14,338 bases of DNA from an uncultured Lachnospiraceae bacterium (GTDB taxonomy: Bacteria > Bacillota_A > Clostridia > Lachnospirales > Lachnospiraceae), in NCBI GenBank assembly GCA_902766415.1, contig CACXDR010000070.1:1-14338 (forward strand), given 5' to 3'. The notes beneath the pieces are model-generated. The model was not told the origin of the DNA. It searched no databases and was given only the letters and a program-made list of their open reading frames with translations. Position 1 is the first letter of the stretch. Every line of letters begins with the position of its first letter. A program made the translations under genes and the position numbers. Positions 5,151 to 13,000 of this stretch are shown here, in pieces.

Positions 5151-8100
5151 ATGAGCAAAAAGGAAGTACGAAAGGTCTACGATGATCTTGTGACAGAGCT
5201 GACTTCAAGGGAGTTTCTCGAGGAGGCCGGCCTGAGGCGCGAGACCATGATGATGATCCTCAACCGGGACTACTGGGAAGCGCAGATGAAGAATCTGTTC
5301 CCCATCCGGAAGCGCTTTACCTGCAGACAGCTGTTCGACATCTGCCGCTGGGCCATGGCCCTGATGGGACCAGAGCCGGAGGAGGGGTGGATGCCGTTCA
5401 CCTACCGGTATGTCTGCCACATCCTTTACCCGGAGGAGTCCTTCCGGGAGGAGAGCGAAAAGTACCGTGCCGGCGCGGTCTATTACCTGACGATCCTCCG
5501 GTTCTTCTTTGACCTCGAGCGGAGCTGCTGCCCGTTCGAGCCGATGAAGGACTTCCGCTTCCTTGAGGACGACGAGGCGCGGCGTTTCGACACCGGCGAG
5601 GAGTACATCCGCTTCAAGCAGTACTGGCATAAAGAATTCATCTACGAGATGATGCGCCTGAACGCCGAGGTGACGCAGTTCAACACGCTCGAGCACATCG
5701 CGGGCGTCCACTACGTCGCCATGGTCATGGCAAGAGGACTTTTAAAGGCAGGCGCGCCTATAGACCTCGCGCTTATGTCCGGCGCGGCGGCAGGCCACGA
5801 CCTCGGGAAGTTCGGCTGCAAGCCGAACGAGAAGGTCCCGTTCATGCACTACTATTACACGGACCTCTGGTTCACCTCGCACGAAATACGCTATATCGGC
5901 CATATCGCCGCGAACCATTCCACCTGGGACCTGGAGCCGCAGAACCTGTCCGTCGAGTCCCTCACGCTGATCTATTCGGATTTCCGCGTGAAGCAGAGCC
6001 GCGGGAAGGACGGGAAGGAGATGACCCGGATCTCCACGCTTTCCGACGCCTACAACGTCATCATAAAAAAGATGTTCAACGTGGACGCGGCGAAGGAGCA
6101 GCGCTACCGCTTCGTCTACACGAAGCTTTCGGATTTCCAGGACTACATGCGCGCCCACGGGATCGACGTGGACCTGAACGGGAAGCCGCAGCCGCCGCAG
6201 CAGCTGCCGGACGTCGTGCTCCGCACGCCGGAGGAGATCGTCCAGTCCCTCATCTTCATGGCGATCGAGCATAACGTCGACGTCATGCACCGCATGTCCG
6301 CCGAGCGGCAGTTCGGCGAGCTCCTTGAGGCCGCGCGAAGCGAGAAGAGCTGGAAGAACATCCGCGCGTACCTCGGCGTGCTGCGCGAATATTTCACCTA
6401 CACGAACGACCTCCAGAAGGAGCAGGCGCTGTCCTTCCTTTATGAGTGGTTCATGAACCGCGACGGCGAGATCCGCATCCAGGCAGCGGAGCTGATGGGC
6501 CAGATCATCGCCCGGTTCAACGCGGGCTACAGAAAGCGCCGCCCGGAGGGCATGAAGGACACTGCCCAGGAAAATGTGATGCGCCTCTGGAACCACTATA
6601 TCGACGCGGTCCTGTTCCCGGACGAGAGGCTCATAGAGCTTCAGCGCAGGCGTATCAGCTCGCAGATGAAGAACATCGTCCAGGCGCTCGTGAAATACGC
6701 GGACCCGGGCGACCTGCCCATGTTCTTCGAGGCGCTCCTTAAGCGCTATGAGGAGCCGGAAAAGGCAGGTCCGCACGAGAGCTTCGTCCTTCTTAACTCG
6801 GTCGAGGCCATCCCGCTTGACCGTTTAAACGACGCCGACAGGGAGAAGATCGCCCGGTTCGCGATCGCGAAGTACGAGGACCCGGCCCTTGAGGTAAGGA
6901 CCGCAGCGTGGCGCGCGTTCCGTCAGATGATGACATCGATCCGTGAGCTGCCGGTCTGCAGGGAGATCGCGGAGCTTGTGAAGAACGCCCCGGAAAAGGA
7001 CGGCGCGACGAGGCTTTACCTCCGCTACCGCATCCTCACGATCCTCGGGGAGGATACCTCGGAGCTGAAGGCAAAGCTTTACACGAGGGACGTGGTCCCG
7101 GATATCTCGCTCGACAACCTGAAGACCAATACGCCCTGGATCGTCAAGGCGGTCAATGTCAAGCTCCTCGCGGACCAGGCGGAGAACGGGGTGGAGGGCA
7201 ATGCCCTTCACGTCGCGACGCACCTGTCCAACATGATCAAGGTCGGCCAGTACATGCTGGTCCGCAGGACCTCGGGCGAGGCGCTGGTCCGCATAGCCCC
7301 GAAGCTTACGAGCGACCAGCGGAACGAGATCGCGGTGGAAATGATCCGCGGCCTCGAGACGGGCGAGACGGACTATTCCCGTTCTATCCCGCGCTGGCTC
7401 GGCCAGTTCGCGCTCTGGCTCCCGCCGGAGCAGCTTGACGAGGCGATCCGTTCGATCAGCGGCCTGCTGGCGAACCCGAGCGACCACGTGGTCGCGGTCG
7501 CGCTCGATACGGTCGGCGTCATGCTTGAAAACTATACCGGCTACCGCGAGCGCTTCGGCGAGAGCACGGCGGTCTGGGAGAGCCGCGGGCAGCGCCTGGT
7601 CGGCATGCTGCTTACGGGCCTCGCGAGCTACCGCGAGAAGATCCGGCAGGAGTCCATGATGGTCCTCGGCCAGAGCATCTTCGAGTCTCCGGTCCTCGAC
7701 CGGAAGATGAAGAAGACCATGTTCGCCATGGCCTGCAGGAGCATCCTGTTCCAGCTCACGGAGAAGAAGGGGGAGGAGCTTACGCACTTCTTCCGCGCCT
7801 CCAGCCTGTCCGCCATGTACCGCTTCATCACGGAGTACCGGCTGCTCGAGGGCGAGCTCGACATCCCCATGCGCACCAAGATCGCCTTCTTCCCGGGCAC
7901 CTTTGACCCGTTCACCCTGTCCCACAAGGGCATCGCGAAGATGATCCGCGACCAGGGCTTCGAGGTCTACCTGTCCGTCGACGAGTTCCGCTGGTCCAAG
8001 AAGGCCCAGCCGCACTTCGTCAGGCGCCAGATCGTCAACATGTCCACGGCGGGCGAGTTCCACGTGAACCTCTTCCCGTCGGAGATCCCGCTGAGCCCGG

Positions 8101-10019
8101 GCAACCCGGACGACTTAAGAAGGCTCGTGGAGCTCTTCCCGGGGCGCGAGGTGTATCTCGTGACAGGCAGCGACGTCATAGCGCACGCGACCTTCTACAA
8201 GAACCCGAAGGTGCGCGACGCGGTCTACGCCATGAACCACATCGTGTTCCGCCGCGCGGGCGAGCCCGAGGCGGAGATGGAAGAGAGCCGGGAGATCATG
8301 AAGCGCTTCACGGGCGACCTTGTCGAGCTTGAGCTCCCGCAGCAGCTCGAGGAGATCAGCTCCTCGAAGATCAGGGAAAACATCGACCAGCGGCGCGACA
8401 TCTCGAACCTGATCGAGCCGGTCGTCGAGGAATACATCTACAACAACGGCTTGTATCTCCGCGAGCCGGAGGACAAGCCGATCGTCAAGGCGAGGGCCAT
8501 CTCCTTCGAGGCTGTGGAGGAGCCGGACGAGGCGCTCTTCGACGAGCTCCGCGACACGGTCCTCCAGTACGAGAAGGGCGGCGAGAAGCTTGACGCCCCG
8601 GTCCGCGGCTCCGGGGACCACCTCCTGGTCCTGAGGAACAACGCCGAGGGCGGAAGGCTCGAGGGCGCGCTCCGCTACCGGTACCTTGGGCCGGACGAGC
8701 TCTTTGACGTCCTGAAGGACGTCGACAGGACCGACATCATCCGCAGGCGCACGTCCGCGGAGGTCCTCCTGATCAACGGCATCTACGTAGGCATCCACTG
8801 CTCGATCTACGACGCGGAGCAGCTCCTCCTCACGGAGGCGATCGTCCGCTCCTTCGAGCAGCGCTGCGACACGGCGCTGTTCTACGTGCACGACGAATAT
8901 CTTCCGAACCTCGTCATCTCCGCGGTGCTCCGCGAGGGCTTCGTCGAGGTGGACCACGGACACCCCGGGGACCCGCTCCTCGCGGTGGACATGCACGCGC
9001 CGCTCCTCCTCCTTGAGGATATGGAGACCGCGCTGAAGGAGCCGTTCTCCAGCAACGAGCGCGTGCTCGAGGCAGTCTACAAGGCCCAGGAGGATCTCCA
9101 GCACGCCATGACGAAGCTCTATCCCGGACAGCTGGTCCTCCCGGTCTCCGCGACGCTCCTGTTCCACAGGCTCGTGGACAAGATCACCGAGATGAACGGT
9201 GTGCCGCGCGAGCCGGTGGTGCCCCGCATGCAGGGCGAGCTCATGTGCGTGCCTTACGGGAAGGTCATGCGCGGCGCGGTCATCCCGAACACGGTCACGA
9301 AGACGCTCCACACCGACCGTATCTACGAGCCGGATCTCACGGTCAACACGGTCGAGGCGTTCCCGGGCTACACGCCGCTCCATACGCAGGTGAAGGCCAT
9401 CAAGTCCTTCGACCGCCCGGTCATCCTGGTGGACGATGTCCTGAACCGCAGCGGCCTGAGGATCGGGACGCTTGAGCCGCTCCTCAGGAAGGAAAAGATC
9501 GAGCTCCGGAAGGTCCTCTTAGGCGTGCTGACCGGCTACGGGCGCGACGTGCTCGCGACCATGAACCTTGACGGAGAGGGCGTCTACTTCGTCCCGAACA
9601 TGCGCTACTGGTTCGCGGAATCTGCGCTGTACCCGTTCATCGGCGGCGACACGGTCCGCAGGAACAGCGTGCAGGTCGCCGGCCTCACGCCGTCCATCAA
9701 CCTGATCCAGCCTTACACGCAGCCGCCGCTTTCGGATACCGACCCGGAGGCCCTGTTCCGGTTCTCCATGTGCTGCATCAAGTGCGCGCGTGACATCCTG
9801 CTGGTCCTTGAGCAGGAGTACAGGGCACAGTTTTCAAGGAACCTGACGCTTTCAAGGCTGTCCGAAGCCATCAACCAGCCGCTCTGCCCGGACCGCGGGG
9901 ACTGCGTAAGCTACGACGCGAACCTCGCAGCCTCGGTCTACTTAAAGAACGATCTCGAGATGCTGGAGCGCACGCGGGTCGACACCCGCGCAGTAACGAA
10001 CCGCTATACCGGCCGGTAA
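5151..10019 (+). CDS. Giant multidomain protein: HD domain, HEAT-like region, NadD-like nucleotidylyltransferase, GNAT-like and PRTase-like domains (paralog 1)
   Basis: This 1622-residue protein appears cytosolic, with no signal peptide or membrane segment. Domains in order: an unassigned N-terminal region (1-175); an HD phosphohydrolase-like domain (~178-285) with His182, the HD pair at 216-217, further histidines at 233, 244, 251 and 256, and Asp277; a long helical region (~370-900) with HEAT-like helices (GEIRIQAAELMGQII, EVRTAAWRAFRQM, KIRQESMMVLGQSI); a NadD-like domain (~908-1105) with GTFDPFTLSHKG (TxxH in place of HxGH) and ISSSKIR at 1069-1075; a weak GNAT-like domain (~1150-1275); and a type I PRTase-like domain (~1320-1500) with VILVDDVLNRSGLRIG, Asp1428/Asp1429. 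A cysteine cluster (1541, 1542, 1545, 1579, 1585) near the C terminus may bind metal. HD plus NadD recalls the nadD-yqeK neighbourhood of Bacillota, but the full chain has no function I can name. The ribosome site is weak (GGGGTAGAAAG). Confidence 0.85.
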   Translation: MSKKEVRKVYDDLVTELTSREFLEEAGLRRETMMMILNRDYWEAQMKNLFPIRKRFTCRQLFDICRWAMALMGPEPEEGWMPFTYRYVCHILYPEESFREESEKYRAGAVYYLTILRFFFDLERSCCPFEPMKDFRFLEDDEARRFDTGEEYIRFKQYWHKEFIYEMMRLNAEVTQFNTLEHIAGVHYVAMVMARGLLKAGAPIDLALMSGAAAGHDLGKFGCKPNEKVPFMHYYYTDLWFTSHEIRYIGHIAANHSTWDLEPQNLSVESLTLIYSDFRVKQSRGKDGKEMTRISTLSDAYNVIIKKMFNVDAAKEQRYRFVYTKLSDFQDYMRAHGIDVDLNGKPQPPQQLPDVVLRTPEEIVQSLIFMAIEHNVDVMHRMSAERQFGELLEAARSEKSWKNIRAYLGVLREYFTYTNDLQKEQALSFLYEWFMNRDGEIRIQAAELMGQIIARFNAGYRKRRPEGMKDTAQENVMRLWNHYIDAVLFPDERLIELQRRRISSQMKNIVQALVKYADPGDLPMFFEALLKRYEEPEKAGPHESFVLLNSVEAIPLDRLNDADREKIARFAIAKYEDPALEVRTAAWRAFRQMMTSIRELPVCREIAELVKNAPEKDGATRLYLRYRILTILGEDTSELKAKLYTRDVVPDISLDNLKTNTPWIVKAVNVKLLADQAENGVEGNALHVATHLSNMIKVGQYMLVRRTSGEALVRIAPKLTSDQRNEIAVEMIRGLETGETDYSRSIPRWLGQFALWLPPEQLDEAIRSISGLLANPSDHVVAVALDTVGVMLENYTGYRERFGESTAVWESRGQRLVGMLLTGLASYREKIRQESMMVLGQSIFESPVLDRKMKKTMFAMACRSILFQLTEKKGEELTHFFRASSLSAMYRFITEYRLLEGELDIPMRTKIAFFPGTFDPFTLSHKGIAKMIRDQGFEVYLSVDEFRWSKKAQPHFVRRQIVNMSTAGEFHVNLFPSEIPLSPGNPDDLRRLVELFPGREVYLVTGSDVIAHATFYKNPKVRDAVYAMNHIVFRRAGEPEAEMEESREIMKRFTGDLVELELPQQLEEISSSKIRENIDQRRDISNLIEPVVEEYIYNNGLYLREPEDKPIVKARAISFEAVEEPDEALFDELRDTVLQYEKGGEKLDAPVRGSGDHLLVLRNNAEGGRLEGALRYRYLGPDELFDVLKDVDRTDIIRRRTSAEVLLINGIYVGIHCSIYDAEQLLLTEAIVRSFEQRCDTALFYVHDEYLPNLVISAVLREGFVEVDHGHPGDPLLAVDMHAPLLLLEDMETALKEPFSSNERVLEAVYKAQEDLQHAMTKLYPGQLVLPVSATLLFHRLVDKITEMNGVPREPVVPRMQGELMCVPYGKVMRGAVIPNTVTKTLHTDRIYEPDLTVNTVEAFPGYTPLHTQVKAIKSFDRPVILVDDVLNRSGLRIGTLEPLLRKEKIELRKVLLGVLTGYGRDVLATMNLDGEGVYFVPNMRYWFAESALYPFIGGDTVRRNSVQVAGLTPSINLIQPYTQPPLSDTDPEALFRFSMCCIKCARDILLVLEQEYRAQFSRNLTLSRLSEAINQPLCPDRGDCVSYDANLAASVYLKNDLEMLERTRVDTRAVTNRYTGR

Positions 10020-10052
10020 CGAACCGCGGCATGAGCCACTGAGGAGGAAAAC

Positions 10053-13000
10053 ATGAACGATATCCGTGAGATTTGGAAAGCGCTGTCAGAGGAGCTTACG
10101 TCGGACGCGTTCCTGAAGGAGGCAGGCGTCAGGCAGGCCGTCATGCAGATGGTCCTGAACCGGGAGTACTGGGAGCAGCAGCTGAAGCCGCTTTTCCCCG
10201 TCACCGGGAGGATCAGCTGCAAAAAGATCTATGATATCGCGAGTCCTGCCATGCACGTCCTTTCCGAGGAGCCGGAGGAGGGGTGGATGCCCTTCACCTA
10301 CCGGTTCGCCTGCCATATCCTGTACCCGGAGCCGGAATTCACCGAATTCGCCGAGCCGTACAGGGCAGGCGCCGTGTTCTACCTTACGGTGCTCCGCTTT
10401 ATCTACGACATCGAGCGCCAGTACGTGCCGTTCGACCCGCTGCGGGACTTCGTGTTCCTTTCCGACGAGGAGGCGGAGCAGTTCGACACCTACCGGGAGT
10501 ACCGGAGATTCAAGAAGGCCTGGCACAGGGAGTATGTCTATGAGATGATGCGCCTGAACGCCGAGGTCACGAAGTTCAATACGCTGGAGCACATCGCCGG
10601 CGTCCATTTCGTTGCCATGAAGGTGGCGCGGGGGCTTTTCGACGCGGGCGCGCCGATCGACCTCGCCATGATCTCCGGCGCGGCAGCGGGACACGACATC
10701 GGCAAGTTCGGGTGCAAGCCGAACGAGAACGTGCCCTACATGCATTACTACTACACGGACATCTGGTTCCGCGCGCACGACATCCCGTACACGGGCCACG
10801 TTGCCGCGAACCATTCGAACTGGGACCTGGAGCCTGAGAACCTGTCGGTCGAATCCCTGACGCTCATCTATTCCGACTTCCGCGTAAAGCAGTCGAAGGG
10901 GCCGTACGGCATCCCCGTGACGCACATTTCCTCCCTCGCGGAGGCCTTTGACGTCATCCTGGACAAGCTCGACAACGTGGACGAGAAGAAGGCGCTCCGC
11001 TACCGCTTCGTCTACGCGAAGCTCGCCGACTTTGAAGAGTGGATGATCGCGCAGGGCGTCGACGTGGACCTTGACGACGACCCGCCGGCACCGGAGCAGC
11101 TTCCGGACGTCGTGCTCCGGACGCCGGACCAGATCGTAAGGTCCCTCACCTTCATGGCGATCGAGCATAACATCGCGGTCATGCACCGGATGTCCGCCGA
11201 GCGGCAGTTCGGCGAGCTCCTCGAGGCCGCGAGGTCTGAGAAGAACTGGAAGAACGTCCGCGCGTACCTGAACATCCTCCGCGAGTACTTCACCTACACG
11301 AGCGACGCGCAGAAGGAGCGCATGCTGAGCTTCCTCTACGAGCTCTTCATGCACAGGGACGGCGAGATCCGCGTCCAGGCGGCCGACGTCCTCGGACAGG
11401 TCATCGCGCAGTTCAACGCGGGCTACCGGAAGAGAAGGCCCGAGGGGATCGGCGACGCCGCCCAGGAGCATGTGATCAGGCTGTGGAACGAGTACATCGA
11501 CCTCGTCCTTCACCCGGACAGGAAGCTGATCGAGCTCCAGAGGGAGAGGATCAACTCCCAGCTGAAGAACATCCTTATGGCGGTGGTGCGCTCCGCCGAG
11601 CCGGACGACCTCCCGCTTTTCATGGAGGAGCTCCTCCGGCGCTACGACGAGCCGGACAAAATGGAAGACCCGGCAGCGTTCGTCCTCCTGAACGCCGTGC
11701 AGGTGTTCCCGTTCGACCGGATGTCGGACGATGATCTTGCGCGCGCGGCGCGTTTCGCGATCGCGAAGCACGATTCCGGCCACGAGGAGGTCCGCACCTC
11801 CGCGTACCGCGCCCTGCGCCAGATCTCCGAGTACAACAACACGCTCCCGGTCTGCGGGGAGATCCTCGAGTCCGTAAAGACAGGCCGGAAGAACGAGACG
11901 ATCACGGAGCTTTTCCTCCGCTACCGCGTTTTCTCGAAGCTCGGGAAGGACGCGCCGGAGCTCAAGGAGACGCTCTACCATACGGAATTCATCTCCGACA
12001 TCTTCCTGGACAACCTGAAGACGACCACGCCGTGGATCGTGAAGAGCGTGAACATCAAGCTTCTCGCGGACCAGGTGTACAACGGGAGGACGGACCAGGC
12101 CATGCACGTGGCCGCGCACTTCTCGAACATGATCAAGGTGGGCGACTACATGCTGGTCCGCACGACCGCGGGCGAGGCGCTGCTCAGGCTCATGCCGTTC
12201 CTCACCGACGACCAGAAGAACGAGATCGCGGTCGAGATGCTCCACGGGCTCCTTACGGGCGGCACGGACTTCTCGCGCTCCATCCCGCAGTGGCTCGGAC
12301 AGGTCGCCATGTGGCTCCCGCCGGAGCAGCTCGACGAGATCATCGCCGAGTTCACGAGGCTCACGGCAAGCCCGGAGGACCGCGTGGTCAGCGTGGTCCT
12401 CGACACGGTCGGCGTGATGGCGGCGCACTATCCGGAATACAAGAAGCGCTTCCCGGATGAGGACGAGGTCCACAGCGCGCGCCTTTCCAGGATCGTGGGA
12501 CTGATCCTCGTCGGCATGTCGAGCTACCGCGAGCATGTCCGCCAGGAGGCAATGCTGGTCCTCGGCTCGAGCATCTTCGGCACGAAAAGCTTCACCAGGC
12601 AGGAAAAGAAGAACATCTTCGAGCGGATCTCGAGGAAGATCCTTTTCCAGCTTTCCGAAAACAACGACGGCGAGCTCACGCAGCTCTACCGCGCGGCGGC
12701 CCTCACGGCGATCTACCGCTTCATCACGGCGTACCGGATCCTGGAGGGAGAGTTCCACATGCAGATCCCGCGCCGCGTCGCCTACTTCCCGGGGACCTTC
12801 GACCCGTTCACGCTGTCCCACAAGGGCATCGCGAAGATGATCCGCGACATGGGCTTCGAGGTCTACCTTTCGGTCGACGAGTTCTCGTGGTCCAAGAAGG
12901 CGCAGCCGTACTATGTGCGCCGCCAGATCGTGAACATGTCCGTGGCGGAGGAGCTCCACGTGAACCTCTTCCCGGCGGCGCTGCCGCTGAACCCGGGCTG

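Noticed and set aside
5742..9383. Several long minus-strand open frames opposite paralog 1 (for example 6825-8063 and 8115-9383)
   Set aside because: Same antisense shadow pattern; no motifs, and opposite a clearly conserved protein.
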